The notes: generated by a model from the letters alone, not told the origin. A DNA stretch of 64,000 nt from an uncultured Oceanospirillaceae bacterium (GCA_937138495.1 CAKZPE010000022.1:124001-188000), one strand, 5' to 3'; shown: positions 1 to 9,596, counted from the stretch's first letter. Numbers and translations are program-made.

Positions 1-1
1 T

Positions 2-457
2 GCCCCGGCTTTGCTGGCCCGAAAACCGTTATCGACCCCCCGCGATTTGTTGAATCATAGGTTGTTGTGTACTGAGCTGTCGGTTTATCTGTGGAAACAG
101 GTCTTGGAACATTTTGATGTGGATACGGTAGCCGAGCGGCAGGCTATGCCACTGGACAGCCAGGCCAGCCAGATTGAGGCCACGTTACAGGGGCTTGGCG
201 TGGCACTGATGTCGGAAGATGTTGCCCGCGATCATATGGCGACCGGCGCGCTGGTGCAGCCGCTGGGGGACTGGACGGTGAGCCAGCTTGAACCTGCACT
301 TATGCCCGGTTACTGGCTGATTGCCAGTGAAGGACTGGATGATCTGAACAGTGATACATTAGTCGCCGATTTCATCCGCTGGCAACAGCAACAGCTGCAG
401 GCTAACCCACTGGTGAAGCACCGGATTGCAGACTTCAGCACACAGACAGGAAAGTAA
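2..457 (+). CDS. LysR-family regulator, C-terminal part (5' end outside window)
   Basis: The reading frame is open from the first bases, so this gene starts before the window and only the last ~151 residues are seen. The visible part resembles the end of a LysR substrate-binding domain of the GcvA type: an effector-domain segment (LGVALMSEDVARD), a conserved proline/tyrosine stretch (PGYWLIAS) and the final helix (FIRW). The DNA-binding helix-turn-helix is not visible, so the family call rests on the effector domain alone. It is followed by a stem-loop and then by a convergent chemoreceptor gene. Target genes cannot be deduced. Confidence 0.7.
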   Translation, partial: APALLARKPLSTPRDLLNHRLLCTELSVYLWKQVLEHFDVDTVAERQAMPLDSQASQIEATLQGLGVALMSEDVARDHMATGALVQPLGDWTVSQLEPALMPGYWLIASEGLDDLNSDTLVADFIRWQQQQLQANPLVKHRIADFSTQTGK

Positions 458-480
458 CATTTAATTTTATTCTGTGTGTG

Positions 481-509
481 AAAGCACGCCCGTCCGGAAG
501 GCGTGCTTT
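481..509. terminator. Stem-loop between convergent genes
   Basis: Ten-base arms AAAGCACGCC and GGCGTGCTTT flank a 9-base loop. The stem lies between the end of the LysR gene and the end of the chemoreceptor gene, so it may end transcription from both sides. Each arm supplies only a short A/T run, so strength is uncertain. Confidence 0.6.
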
Positions 510-583
510 GCTGCAGGGTTAATACTGAATCAGTACTTTGTGCTCTGAAGTCTTCTGCATATGCCCCTGTGACAGGTTTCATA

Positions 584-2236
584 TCAGGTTTTAAAACGGC
601 TCACTAATCCTTGCAGTTCCAGGTTAAGCTGATTAACAGCCTGACTGGTTTCAGCACTGAGGTCAGCACTTTGTGTAGCCACAGCTGACTGATCTGAAAT
701 GCTGTGAATTCTCAGGTTAATGTCTTTTGTCATGCCGGTTTGTTCTTCCGAAGCGGTGGCAACCTGACTGTTCATCAGCCTGATTTCTTCAATGGCCTGG
801 GATATTGTATTAAGAGAGTTTTCACTGTCTCCGACTAAGCCAACTACCTGCTCAGTTTTTTTCACCCCGTCTTCTATAGCCGTCACCGCATCAGCAGAGG
901 TGTTCTGCAGCTCATCAATAATGGCTCTGATTTCAGTGGTTGATTGCTGGGTTTTACCTGCCAGTGATCTGACTTCATCAGCAACGACTGCAAATCCACG
1001 TCCCTGTTCTCCGGCCCGTGCAGCCTCAATAGCTGCGTTGAGCGCAAGCAAATTGGTTTGTTCGGCAATGCCATGAATAACTTCAACCACGGAGTTAATA
1101 CCAATACTTCTTTTTTGTAACTGGTTTATAACCTGCGCTGTGCTGTTCATCTGGTGCGAAAGCTGTTCGATAGAATGGCGGGTATTATTGACAATGGCCT
1201 GTCCGTTATCAGCAGCCTCCTTGCACGTGTTTGTGCTATTCGCTGCCTGTTCAGCGTTACCGGCAACCTCGCTGGCCGTGACAGACATTTGGTTGGTCGC
1301 GGAGCTGACGCTGTCAATATCCTTCTGTTGTTCAGATGATGCCTGTTGTGCTGCACCGGCAGAATGATTTAACTGTATCTGATGTGTGCTGAGCTTATGT
1401 ACAACCTGAATAATGTCAGTAACCAACTGGTGTAACCTGTCCAGAAAGGTGTCGAATGCATAGGCTAACTGACCAACTTCATCGGCGGAGTTCAGGTTCA
1501 TGCGTAAGGTAAGGTCTCCGTCACCTTCGGCAATTTCTTTCATCTGCGCAGTGATCTGGCTAAGCTTTCTGGTGATCATCATTGGCAGCAATAATATAAG
1601 TGCCAGTATCAGGGTTATGCCAATAATTACAGCTAATGTCATCGACCATTTAGTATTGGTAATGCTGGCACTGGATGCATCTGCACCGCCTTTGACATTA
1701 GACAATGTGGATTCAAGTAATGTATCCAAAAGTTCAGTCAGCTCAGAAAAAATGGGCTCTGACGTGTGGGTGCTGAAATAGGAGTGATTACGTTGTTGTT
1801 CAATGCTGGTTTCGTTTAATTTAATAACTGACTGTGTTTGCCATTCAATAATAAGTGTTTCAATTTTTGCGATAGTCATATCCATGTTGGGAGCAATCCC
1901 GGCATCGGATAATTCTTTATAGGTTCTTATTCGCTTAATTGCCTGGCCAATATCTTTATTAAAGTCCGCTATGTATTTTGTGTGCAGGTCAGCGTCATAG
2001 GCCGCGTTCATAAATACTGTGCGTTCAGCCAGTATTACCTGATGAAGGTCTGTGTCTGCTTTTAAGAGATTCTGGAAGACAGGAATATAGGCTTCATTAA
2101 CCTTTCTGTTGTTGTCACTAATATTGCTTAAGTTGACTGAGGCAACGATCCATATACTTATAAAGAGCAGACCAATGAATAACATAATGGCGGTCAGCCG
2201 CGTTCGGATGGTCAATTTATTAAATGAATTTATCAT
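584..2236 (-). CDS. Methyl-accepting chemotaxis protein (4HB-type sensor)
   Basis: A 550-residue transmembrane chemoreceptor. A first membrane helix at about residues 13-33 is followed by a periplasmic helical region (about 35-195) with the layout of a four-helix-bundle MCP sensor, a second membrane helix (about 197-220), a HAMP linker (about 221-272) and a long coiled-coil signalling domain. The invariant hairpin tip is present ([19 protein letters not shown], then [12 protein letters not shown]). It would signal to CheA/CheW at the cell pole; the ligand is unknown. No che genes are nearby, so it is an orphan receptor. It shares its signalling tip with the second receptor at 49157 but has an unrelated sensor. 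Confidence 0.93.
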   Translation of the reverse strand: MINSFNKLTIRTRLTAIMLFIGLLFISIWIVASVNLSNISDNNRKVNEAYIPVFQNLLKADTDLHQVILAERTVFMNAAYDADLHTKYIADFNKDIGQAIKRIRTYKELSDAGIAPNMDMTIAKIETLIIEWQTQSVIKLNETSIEQQRNHSYFSTHTSEPIFSELTELLDTLLESTLSNVKGGADASSASITNTKWSMTLAVIIGITLILALILLLPMMITRKLSQITAQMKEIAEGDGDLTLRMNLNSADEVGQLAYAFDTFLDRLHQLVTDIIQVVHKLSTHQIQLNHSAGAAQQASSEQQKDIDSVSSATNQMSVTASEVAGNAEQAANSTNTCKEAADNGQAIVNNTRHSIEQLSHQMNSTAQVINQLQKRSIGINSVVEVIHGIAEQTNLLALNAAIEAARAGEQGRGFAVVADEVRSLAGKTQQSTTEIRAIIDELQNTSADAVTAIEDGVKKTEQVVGLVGDSENSLNTISQAIEEIRLMNSQVATASEEQTGMTKDINLRIHSISDQSAVATQSADLSAETSQAVNQLNLELQGLVSRFKT

Positions 2237-2521
2237 GATTAACTCTGCCGTATATTATGTTTTGATATTTACATTATCCTATACAGCTTTTTTAGGAGTA
2301 ATAGGCGTTGAATACGTTTACATTTTGACTGAATGATACCTCTCTGATTTGAGTGGATATTTTTGAAAAATTATATATATATTTTTCTTGTTTAAGCCGT
2401 AAGTTAGTGTTTGTCTTTAATATCAGAAGTCCTGGTTCTGTTGTGGTCAGTTTTATTTTAATTGCGACAGGATGCTAAGGGATGGCGATAACGGATCACA
2501 GAGCACAATATTTTTATCGGC

Positions 2522-3268
2522 TTACAGAAGCTGATTCGGGTTTGATAACAAAGCATTTCTGGTAATTCCTACAAGGGTTTTAAAGCGTTCCGGGGCTTTG
2601 CTGCTTTCGGCGATACTGGCATCGTGATGGTGCTTGATGAGGCTGCAGATGATTTTCGGCAGGTTCAGTTTTTTCGCCGCGATATAGCCGATCTGGGCAT
2701 GGGTCGTGCCGATCAGATGCAGTTCTGCTTTGGGTAAATCGTCCAGCATTTCCCAGCCGGCAGCGGCAGCCTGATTGATTGTTTGCGGTGAGTACTGCAG
2801 CAGTACAAAGCGTCCCAGATCATGAAGCAGGCCACAGATGTAGCCCAGTTCAGGTGGGATCTTGCTGTCTTCATGCTGACAGGCCCGTTCAACTTCGTTG
2901 GCAACCCGCACGGAGTGTGCCCACAGGCTTTTTTCCGCTTCTGTAGAGGGCATAAACACTTTGCCGACCGATACTTCCGTGACCAGTTTAACCACTGTTT
3001 CTGAGCCGATACGGGTCAGGGCTTCCCGCAGGTCGTAAATGGGATGGCCGGGGGCTGAAGTTGCTGAATTAGCCTGGCTTAGAATCAGGCAGGCCAATGG
3101 GGGATCGGTACGTGCCAGTATAAATACCGCTTCAAAAAAGGTATCGGATTTCGGATCCAGCAGCAGTAACTGATGAATAACACCGGGCAGCATCGGGAAC
3201 TGACCGATGTGTTTTTCGATCGCGTTCAGATCCAGATATTTTTGACGGGCTTTACTGGCTGTACTCAT
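2522..3268 (-). CDS. HDOD-domain signalling protein
   Basis: A 248-residue soluble protein made almost entirely of one HDOD domain, a non-catalytic relative of HD phosphohydrolases found in bacterial signalling. Visible family features are the N-terminal FPMLPGVIHQLL segment, the ILSQANSA helix and the central GLLHDLGRFVLLQYSP segment. Only part of an HD metal site remains (HD at LLHDLG and a later HHH near residue 215), as is common in this family. No output domain is attached, so it probably works through protein contacts. It lies upstream of the chemoreceptor on the same strand, but a 285-base gap argues against one tight operon. Confidence 0.82.
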   Translation of the reverse strand: MSTASKARQKYLDLNAIEKHIGQFPMLPGVIHQLLLLDPKSDTFFEAVFILARTDPPLACLILSQANSATSAPGHPIYDLREALTRIGSETVVKLVTEVSVGKVFMPSTEAEKSLWAHSVRVANEVERACQHEDSKIPPELGYICGLLHDLGRFVLLQYSPQTINQAAAAGWEMLDDLPKAELHLIGTTHAQIGYIAAKKLNLPKIICSLIKHHHDASIAESSKAPERFKTLVGITRNALLSNPNQLL

Positions 3269-3456
3269 AGGCGTCCTGCAGAATATGTGCTCTGCCGTGT
3301 TATTACAAAAAGTCTTATAAAAATTATTGCAGACGCCGTGGCAATGGCAATGCTACTTAATGCAAACGCCTGACCCAGGTATGTATTTTGGTCATTATTC
3401 TGCTTGTTTGGGCATATAAAGTACCCAGATTGTGCTTCACGTGGCGTTGCAGCTGC

Positions 3457-4380
3457 TCAGTGCTCGGCACGTGCGGTGGCTGTTATCCAGTCGATAAATG
3501 CCTGAGTTTCGGGGCGCCGGGCTGCTTCAGGCGTCGCTACCACATCATAACTGAGGGCCGGGCTGGCTTTCTCGGAGAAGGGACGGGTAAGGAGGCCGGA
3601 GTGAAACAGATTACTGACGATTGGCTCGCTGGCCAGAATCACTCCCTGACCCGCAATTGCAGCCTGCAGAGCCTGGCTGTATTCACTGAAATGCAGGCCT
3701 TCATTGGTGGCAATGTGATCGATGCCGAAGTGTGCCAGCCAGCCTTTCCAGACAAACCATTGCTGGCTGGATTTAGCGCTTTCCAGTTGAGTTGTATCCC
3801 AGTGGATCAGAGCGCTGGCTTGCAGGTTGCTGAGCGATCGCGACGCGGGCAGTTCCGCTGCATAGGCCGGGCTGCAGGCCGGCAAAATCACGTCTTCAAA
3901 CAGTGTGTGACGAATCAGACCGTCATCACCTGTATTGCCATAACGGATCGCCAGATCGATATTACTGTGCTGCAAGTCAATGACCTGGGGGCAGGAATCG
4001 ATCAGCACACTGATGTCCGGATGTTTTTGTCGGAACTGAGCCAGCCGGGGTACCAGCCAGGCGCTGGAAAAAGAGGGCTCGACGGTAATAATCAGTTGCC
4101 TGCGAAGCTGGACATCACGCATCTTTTCCACTGCAATCCGGATGTGTTGCATCCCCTGATTCAGGTCGTCCTGTCCGGCGATGCCTGCGGGTGTCAGCAC
4201 CAGCCCCCGGCCTTTACGTTTTAATAAAGGGGTGCCGACAACGGCTTCCAACCGGCTGACCAGCTGTTTAACCGCTGCGGGTGTTACATTTAGTTCTTCT
4301 GCGGCAGCATGGTAGTTAAGGTGTCTGGCGACCGCTTCGAACGCCTTTAGTGTATTAAGGGAAGGCAGTGACTGGCTCAT
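3457..4380 (-). CDS. LysR-family regulator, GcvA-like
   Basis: A 307-residue LysR-type regulator. The N-terminal winged helix-turn-helix (residues ~5-65) is of the GcvA type, opening SLPSLNTLKAFEAVARHLNY followed by AAEELNVTPAAVKQLVSRLE. The effector-binding domain fills the rest. The gene is divergent from a DMT-family exporter at 4515 across a 134-base promoter region, the usual arrangement for a LysR regulator and its target. I infer that it controls the exporter; the inducer is unknown. Confidence 0.9.
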   Translation of the reverse strand: MSQSLPSLNTLKAFEAVARHLNYHAAAEELNVTPAAVKQLVSRLEAVVGTPLLKRKGRGLVLTPAGIAGQDDLNQGMQHIRIAVEKMRDVQLRRQLIITVEPSFSSAWLVPRLAQFRQKHPDISVLIDSCPQVIDLQHSNIDLAIRYGNTGDDGLIRHTLFEDVILPACSPAYAAELPASRSLSNLQASALIHWDTTQLESAKSSQQWFVWKGWLAHFGIDHIATNEGLHFSEYSQALQAAIAGQGVILASEPIVSNLFHSGLLTRPFSEKASPALSYDVVATPEAARRPETQAFIDWITATARAEH

Positions 4381-4514
4381 ATCAGTATTTAGAAAATGTT
4401 AATGATAAGAAAATAATAAATGAATTCCGCCGGGAACATAAGAGGCCTAGAATTCTGAATAAGAGGGTGGCGTATAAATCCCTCATGAAACTGATTTTTT
4501 AAGGGTGGTGAACA

Positions 4515-5441
4515 GTGCTGATCAGATCTCCGGGAGTTGGCCTTGCTTCGGCTGTGGTGTTTTTCTCCGCCGCATTATGGGGCGTTTACTGGATTCCGTT
4601 ACGTTTTCTGGAAGAACAGGGTATTACCGGTACCACGGCGGTAGCTGTACTGAATATGCCGGCTATTTTGCCGTTATTGGTGTTGGTTGGCCTGCAACTG
4701 GGCCGTCACCGGGGGTACATGAACCGGATGCTCCTGATTGGTATTTTTACCGGAATGGCTATCGCGCTGTATTCATCCGGCGTTATTTATTCCTCGGTGG
4801 TGCGGGCAACTCTGTTGTTTTATCTCACCCCTGTGTGGGCCACGCTCATTGAGATTTTCTGGTTTAAAGAAAAAGCGGGCTGGCCCCGCTGGCTGGCTGC
4901 CGGTGCCGGGCTGGTGGGAATGGCGCTGTTGCTGTCCGGTGAAGGCTCAGCGGCGTTTAATATTGGCGATGTATTCGCATTCTTTTCCGGTGTTTGCTGG
5001 GCGTTTGGCGCGGCAATGATTAAACGTTACGACACAGTCCCTTTGCCTGGCATGCTGCTGAGCCAGTTTTGTTTCACTGTAACCGGCGCATTATTGCTGG
5101 GGGTGATTGCGGGCAATTCTTTCGGGGCTGCAGATGCGGTCAGTGCTGAGCAGATTCTGACGGTATTGCCGCAGACTTCTCTGATTGCAATTGGGATTAT
5201 TCTGCCGGCGGTGCTGGCGATCTTCTGGGCGCAGAAGTTTTTGCTGCCGGGTCGGGTAGGTCTGCTGATGATGTCAGAAGTGATTGTTGCTGTGGCTTCC
5301 GCCAGCCTGCTGTTGCCGGAAGAGCAGATGAATCTGACGGAATGGAGCGGTGCCGCCCTGATTATCAGTGCCTGTGTGCTTGAAGTGCTGGGTGTGTCTG
5401 ATACTGAACCGGCAACGGGTGGCCGGCAAATGTCTGTATAG
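4515..5441 (+). CDS. EamA/DMT-superfamily inner-membrane transporter
   Basis: A 308-residue hydrophobic protein with about ten membrane helices arranged as two EamA repeats (each ~140 residues), as in drug/metabolite exporters of the RhaT/YdcZ/RarD type. Start is a GTG preceded by a purine-rich AGGGTGGTG; the overlapping frame starting at 4505 has no family features. It is divergent from a GcvA-like LysR gene, which probably regulates it. Substrate is unknown; amino acids and related metabolites are typical for the family. Confidence 0.87.
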   Translation: MLIRSPGVGLASAVVFFSAALWGVYWIPLRFLEEQGITGTTAVAVLNMPAILPLLVLVGLQLGRHRGYMNRMLLIGIFTGMAIALYSSGVIYSSVVRATLLFYLTPVWATLIEIFWFKEKAGWPRWLAAGAGLVGMALLLSGEGSAAFNIGDVFAFFSGVCWAFGAAMIKRYDTVPLPGMLLSQFCFTVTGALLLGVIAGNSFGAADAVSAEQILTVLPQTSLIAIGIILPAVLAIFWAQKFLLPGRVGLLMMSEVIVAVASASLLLPEEQMNLTEWSGAALIISACVLEVLGVSDTEPATGGRQMSV

Positions 5442-5445
5442 GGTA

Positions 5446-5515
5446 AGCCCCTTTTTATAAGGGGCTGGTTTATAAGGGGCCGTTTTATAAGTGGCAGGTT
5501 TTTAAGGCGCTGCTA
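5446..5515. repeat. Degenerate short tandem repeats containing a terminator stem
   Basis: A stem AGCCCC (5446-5451) / GGGGCT (5461-5466) lies right after the exporter stop codon. Its 3' side starts a run of about four degenerate ~15-base units built on TTTTATAAGGGGC(T)GG: two close copies, then TTTTATAAGTGGCAGG and TTTTTAAGGCGCTG. The last unit runs into the end of the convergent gene at 5502. It may serve as a terminator for both genes. Confidence 0.6.
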
Positions 5516-6698
5516 AGCATTCGTCCACTGATTCACAGTTCAGCTGCGTGAGTACTGCGTTTATATACGGGTTAGCGGTATTTTTTTGCGGTTCGATCTG
5601 CAGTGCTTTCTGATACATGAGCAGGGCTTTTTTATATTGCCCGGCATCATATAGGTGGCGACCGTAACTGTCGTAAAGGCTGGCTTCCCTGAAATGCAGG
5701 GTGTTTTGTATCTGTATTGATTTGTTAAAGGCTGCCATTGCTTTGCTGTTAGCATTATTGGCCGAATAGGCTAATGCAAGATTGTAATTGACCAGATACA
5801 GGTCAGGGTGCTGTTTGAGAATATTTTCAAGCATGTCTATCGAGGCATTCAGGTCGCCGGATTTTCGCAGTGTCCGGGCAGTCAGAAATGCGTTATAGAC
5901 ATTCCCCGGATAGATATTTCCGGCTTCATTTAACAGAATTTCAATGTTCTTGTTCTGCCAGATCAGGTGCTCTTCCCAGGGTTTGTCCTGATAAACTGCC
6001 GCCCGGGTTATGCCAATTATATCTTCGGGAGTTTCCGCGATGTTCCAGATGTCTTCCCAGGCATCAACCTTGTATGCTTCTTTCAGTCTGTAACTGATAT
6101 AAGACATCTCATAGTTGCCCAGCCCCAGTTCCCGGTAGAGGTTAGCCTGCAGGTCTATCTGATGAGACTGAATGCCTAAGCTGTTCGCGATTGCATCCAG
6201 AACAACATCATCTATTTCATCTGTTGCACGAAACTGTTCAATGCCACTCTGAGCCTGTGCATGGCTAAAAATCGCGGGTGTTGCAGTGAGCTCAAAGGAA
6301 TACGTATCGGTGTCTTTTGAGTATGTTAGTTTGTTCCATTTTTTAAAGGCCTGATGCCCACTGACTTTTACATCAACCTGACGCATTGTTTTTGAGTCAG
6401 GATATAACACAAATGTATATTCTGTGATTGGGTTAGCCAGACCGATGGGGACAGAAAACCTTCCTTTTGTGTCTGTCACCATTGTGATGACTCGGTCATG
6501 TGTTTCAATTTCGACTCTGGCTTCCGCCAGGGGAAACTCACCTTCTCCCAGAGTGCCGACCAGGCGAATATCAATATATTTGGGGGTGAAGATCAGCGCG
6601 AGGAAGCTGGTAATAAATACGATAAACGTGCTTATCTGTAGCCATTCGGGCATTTGATCGAACTTTTGTTTAATGAATCTCAACAATATAGAAGCCAT
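5502..6698 (-). CDS. Membrane-anchored protein with carboxypeptidase-regulatory-like, degenerate acyl-carrier-like and TPR domains
   Basis: A 398-residue protein that I do not recognise as a named gene. In order: one membrane helix (about 20-38), a beta-rich segment (about 42-138) resembling a carboxypeptidase regulatory-like domain, an acyl-carrier-protein-like segment (about 163-230), and tandem TPR-like helices (about 265-375). The acyl-carrier likeness is seen in the spacing of VVLDAIANSLGI, the acidic/helix-2 motif RELGLGNYEM and the ending AETPEDIIGIT. Where carriers have DSL with the phosphopantetheine serine, this protein has GNY (N195), so it should not carry the prosthetic group. 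The bulk probably faces the periplasm, given the single N-terminal helix. The function is unknown. Confidence 0.62.
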   Translation of the reverse strand: MASILLRFIKQKFDQMPEWLQISTFIVFITSFLALIFTPKYIDIRLVGTLGEGEFPLAEARVEIETHDRVITMVTDTKGRFSVPIGLANPITEYTFVLYPDSKTMRQVDVKVSGHQAFKKWNKLTYSKDTDTYSFELTATPAIFSHAQAQSGIEQFRATDEIDDVVLDAIANSLGIQSHQIDLQANLYRELGLGNYEMSYISYRLKEAYKVDAWEDIWNIAETPEDIIGITRAAVYQDKPWEEHLIWQNKNIEILLNEAGNIYPGNVYNAFLTARTLRKSGDLNASIDMLENILKQHPDLYLVNYNLALAYSANNANSKAMAAFNKSIQIQNTLHFREASLYDSYGRHLYDAGQYKKALLMYQKALQIEPQKNTANPYINAVLTQLNCESVDECLAAP

Positions 6699-6752
6699 AA
6701 AACGTCCCTGTTTTTGGTATATATCTGAGCCTTTATATTAATAACTGCGCTG

Positions 6753-8024
6753 TTATTGTTCAAACTGCATCAGATCTGCCTGAGTGATACGCCTTCTGAT
6801 TAATGTTGCCTGGCCCTGACCGATCAGTAATTCAGCGGTAATGTCCCGGCTGTTATAGCCTGAGCTCATTACGGAACAGTAAGCGCCGGCACAAAGGAAT
6901 GCCATGATGTCGCCGGCCTGTGGGGCATTGTCCAGCGGTGTATTCCGGGAGAAGGTATCGGTACTTTCACAAACCGGGCCCACCACATCAAACTGTTCGG
7001 TTGCTGACGGCCCGCGGCGGTGTGCCGGAATCAGCGGATGTTCCGCCTGATACAGGGCCGGTCGCATGAGGTCATTCATTGCGGCATCCAGAATCAGAAA
7101 CGGGCGTGGCTCTGCCTGCTTCACATAGTTCACGGTGGTCACCAGGATACCTGCATCGGCGATTATCGACCGGCCCGGTTCCACTACAACGTCGCCGGTA
7201 TAGTCCGGTGCTTCTGATGCGAGTGTTTCGGCTATTGTCCGGGCAGCATCTTCAAAACTCAGGCTGTTGCCGTTGCCATAATCAATGCCAAAGCCGCCGC
7301 CTAAATCCAGATGGCTGATTGTGATACCTTCATATTTAAGGGTGCTGACCAGTGACAAGAGTCTGGAGAGTGCCTGCCGGTAAGGGGTCGCATCACAGAT
7401 CTGAGAGCCAATATGCATTGCCAGCCCGCTGAGCCTCAGGCGGGGATGACTGGCATATTCCCTGAACAACTTCAGAGCCTGGGCCGGTTCAATGCCAAAC
7501 TTGTTGCCTTTCGTGCCGGTCGTGATATGCCGGTGAGTATCGACAGCAACATCCGGGTTCACCCGTAAAGCCACCCGAACCGGTTGATTAGCGGTTTCAG
7601 CCAGACTGGCCAGCCGCATAAGTTCCTCGGCGGACTCAACATTAAACTGACCGATGCCGACTTCCAGTGCCTGACGGATTTCAGCGGCGGACTTACCGAC
7701 TCCGGAGAAGATAATACGTTCAGGGGGAAAGCCGGCGGATACCGCCCGTTGTATTTCGCCGCCGGAGACAGTGTCTGCGCCCAGTCCCTGATCACTGATC
7801 AGGCTCAGGATGTGCATATTGCTATTGGCTTTCATGGCGTAATGAACGGCAATCCCCCGGGGGGTGAATGCGGCCTGGCAGCGGCGGATATTATCGAGTA
7901 ACCGTGCCTGCGAATAACAGTAAAACGGTGTCGGATACTCTGTTGCCAGAGATGTAATATTGCTGGCTTCCATATGAAGCTGGCCGTTATGGTACTGAAG
8001 TTGTTCGGTCAAGGGGATATTCAC
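6753..8024 (-). CDS. lysA: Diaminopimelate decarboxylase
   Basis: A 423-residue pyridoxal-phosphate enzyme that converts meso-diaminopimelate to L-lysine, the last step of lysine synthesis. The fold type III barrel is marked by the PLP lysine in HYAMKAN (K65), the phosphate-binding loop LGGGFGIDYG and the C-terminal active-site segment CAGAYCSVMSSGYNSR. Length is normal for the family. It is not linked here to dapF, but is divergent from an Lrp-type regulator at 8215 across 190 bases, which suggests lysine- or amino-acid-responsive control. A related D-ornithine/lysine decarboxylase is less likely because the DAP-decarboxylase motifs are standard. Confidence 0.93.
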   Translation of the reverse strand: MNIPLTEQLQYHNGQLHMEASNITSLATEYPTPFYCYSQARLLDNIRRCQAAFTPRGIAVHYAMKANSNMHILSLISDQGLGADTVSGGEIQRAVSAGFPPERIIFSGVGKSAAEIRQALEVGIGQFNVESAEELMRLASLAETANQPVRVALRVNPDVAVDTHRHITTGTKGNKFGIEPAQALKLFREYASHPRLRLSGLAMHIGSQICDATPYRQALSRLLSLVSTLKYEGITISHLDLGGGFGIDYGNGNSLSFEDAARTIAETLASEAPDYTGDVVVEPGRSIIADAGILVTTVNYVKQAEPRPFLILDAAMNDLMRPALYQAEHPLIPAHRRGPSATEQFDVVGPVCESTDTFSRNTPLDNAPQAGDIMAFLCAGAYCSVMSSGYNSRDITAELLIGQGQATLIRRRITQADLMQFEQ

Positions 8025-8214
8025 GGGTATGCTCCGGCGATGCTTTTGAAATAACGGGAAAGGCCAGCTTACGGAAGCAACGGCAAAATGGCTGCTGTCA
8101 GATTCACCTATCGGGCTGTCAGAATGTCGGAATTTCAGTGAAAATGTCCGGGCTAACCGGATTGTCCCTGAGGTAAACTCAGCAGGCGCAGTAAGAAAAG
8201 ATTAAGAGAGCATC

Positions 8215-8634
8215 ATGGATAAGTTTGATCACGCAATTATCGGTTTACTGAAACAAAATGCCCGTCAGTCAGTGGCAGCAATTGGCAATGCCGTGGGGCT
8301 TTCACGTACGGCGGTGAATGAGCGTATCCGTAAACTGGAAGACCGGGGTGTCATTCGCAGTTATACCATTGAATTAGGGGGCGATTTACAGGCACAGAAA
8401 GTCTGTGCCTATTTTGAGCTGACTTTCAGACCGTTTGATCTGCAAGGGGTAAAGCAGCAGTTCGCGCAGATTCCTGAAATCTGTCAGGCCCATGCTTTAA
8501 GCGGTTCTACGGATGTCCTGCTGTTTGTTGAAGCGGCTTCAATGGAGCAATTAACCCGGGTACGCCAGCAGTTATCTGAATTACCGGATCTGGAAAAAAT
8601 TGTGACTTCCACCGCGTTTGATCAGTTGGTGTAA
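8215..8634 (+). CDS. Lrp/AsnC-family regulator
   Basis: A compact 139-residue regulator. The N-terminal helix-turn-helix covers about residues 1-60 (FDHAIIGLLKQNARQS, then IGNAVGLSRTAVNERIRKLE), followed by a RAM/ACT-like ligand and oligomerisation domain. Start is the ATG after an AAGAGAG-type ribosome site. It is divergent from lysA and lies upstream of a DUF1338 gene; lysine or a lysine-derived metabolite is a reasonable but unproven effector. Confidence 0.9.
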   Translation: MDKFDHAIIGLLKQNARQSVAAIGNAVGLSRTAVNERIRKLEDRGVIRSYTIELGGDLQAQKVCAYFELTFRPFDLQGVKQQFAQIPEICQAHALSGSTDVLLFVEAASMEQLTRVRQQLSELPDLEKIVTSTAFDQLV

Positions 8635-8781
8635 ACAAGATTAGCTTTTGAATAAGGTTAAGTTTTAATTGTCCCTGGAGGTAAGTTTTTTTGGTTGATA
8701 AAGGCTGCTCTAACGACCACACTAAAACCATCATCAGAGGCGCACAGCGCCCGTAATATGGCACTAATGAGCGGAGTACTT

Positions 8782-9573
8782 ATGCAGGTCGAGCAGTTCT
8801 TTTCTAACCTTTGGCAGGATTACATTCAGATTACCCCACAGGCAAAAAGCATTCAGGAATTGTTTGTCGCCACTGACGGAGAGGTCATTAACGATCACGT
8901 TGCTTTCCGGACGTTTGCCGGTACACCTCTGCAGCTGGATAATCTTGAACCGGTGATTCTGAGCATGGGGTATGAGCGTCAGGACAGCTATGAGTTTAAA
9001 GCTAAAAAACTGCGGGCACACAGCTTCATTCATCCGGATCCGAAACAGCCTAAAATTTTCTGTTCAGAGTTACTGACCGATCAGCTCAGTGAAGGCACTC
9101 AGGCGATCATTGCCCGTTATACCGCTCAGATCGAACCACAAACCTTAAGCCCTGATGTTTTTTATTCGGCCCGCCACTGGGACATGCCAACGCTGGAAGA
9201 TTATCAGGCGGTGATGGCTGAAAGCGAGTACGGCGCCTGGCTGCTGGCCATTGGTGTTCGGGTGAACCATTTTACGGTGAGCATTAATCACCTGAACAGC
9301 ACCGACAGCATCGAAGCGGTTCTTCAGCGGGTGAAGGATGCTGGCTTTGCCGTGAATACCGTCGGCGGCGAAGTGAAAGGCACTCCGGCGAACTTGCTGG
9401 AGCAGGGGTCTACCATGGCTGATCGTCAGGTCTATGGATTTGGCTGCGGTGCGCAACAGGAAATCCCAACCTGCTTCTATGAATTTGCGAAGCGTTACCC
9501 GGATGCCGAAGGTGTGGTCTATCAGGGGTTTGTGGAAGCGAATGCAGATAAGATTTTTGAATCAACTCACTGA
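8782..9573 (+). CDS. DUF1338 (2-oxoadipate dioxygenase/decarboxylase-like) protein
   Basis: A ~263-residue protein of the DUF1338 family, whose characterised member HglS of Pseudomonas putida is an iron-dependent 2-oxoadipate dioxygenase/decarboxylase that makes 2-hydroxyglutarate in lysine breakdown. Seen here are the family hallmark segment DGEVINDHVAFRTF, with a likely metal-ligand histidine, and the later GVRVNHFTVSIN and QGSTMADRQVYGFG segments. I place the start at the ATG with GGAG five bases upstream; the longer open frame from 8695 has no supporting ribosome site. It is the short form of the family, so the exact substrate is not certain. The position beside lysA and an Lrp regulator fits a lysine-related role. 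Confidence 0.78.
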   Translation: MQVEQFFSNLWQDYIQITPQAKSIQELFVATDGEVINDHVAFRTFAGTPLQLDNLEPVILSMGYERQDSYEFKAKKLRAHSFIHPDPKQPKIFCSELLTDQLSEGTQAIIARYTAQIEPQTLSPDVFYSARHWDMPTLEDYQAVMAESEYGAWLLAIGVRVNHFTVSINHLNSTDSIEAVLQRVKDAGFAVNTVGGEVKGTPANLLEQGSTMADRQVYGFGCGAQQEIPTCFYEFAKRYPDAEGVVYQGFVEANADKIFESTH

Positions 9574-9596
9574 TTCGTATCACTGATTTCTGGAAT

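Noticed and set aside
3388..4224. 278-codon open frame on the plus strand
   Set aside because: It lies opposite a clear LysR gene, has no recognisable domain, and its composition mirrors the antisense of that gene.
8695..8781. Upstream extension of the DUF1338 protein
   Set aside because: No ribosome site and no family similarity before the ATG at 8782, which has GGAG at good spacing.
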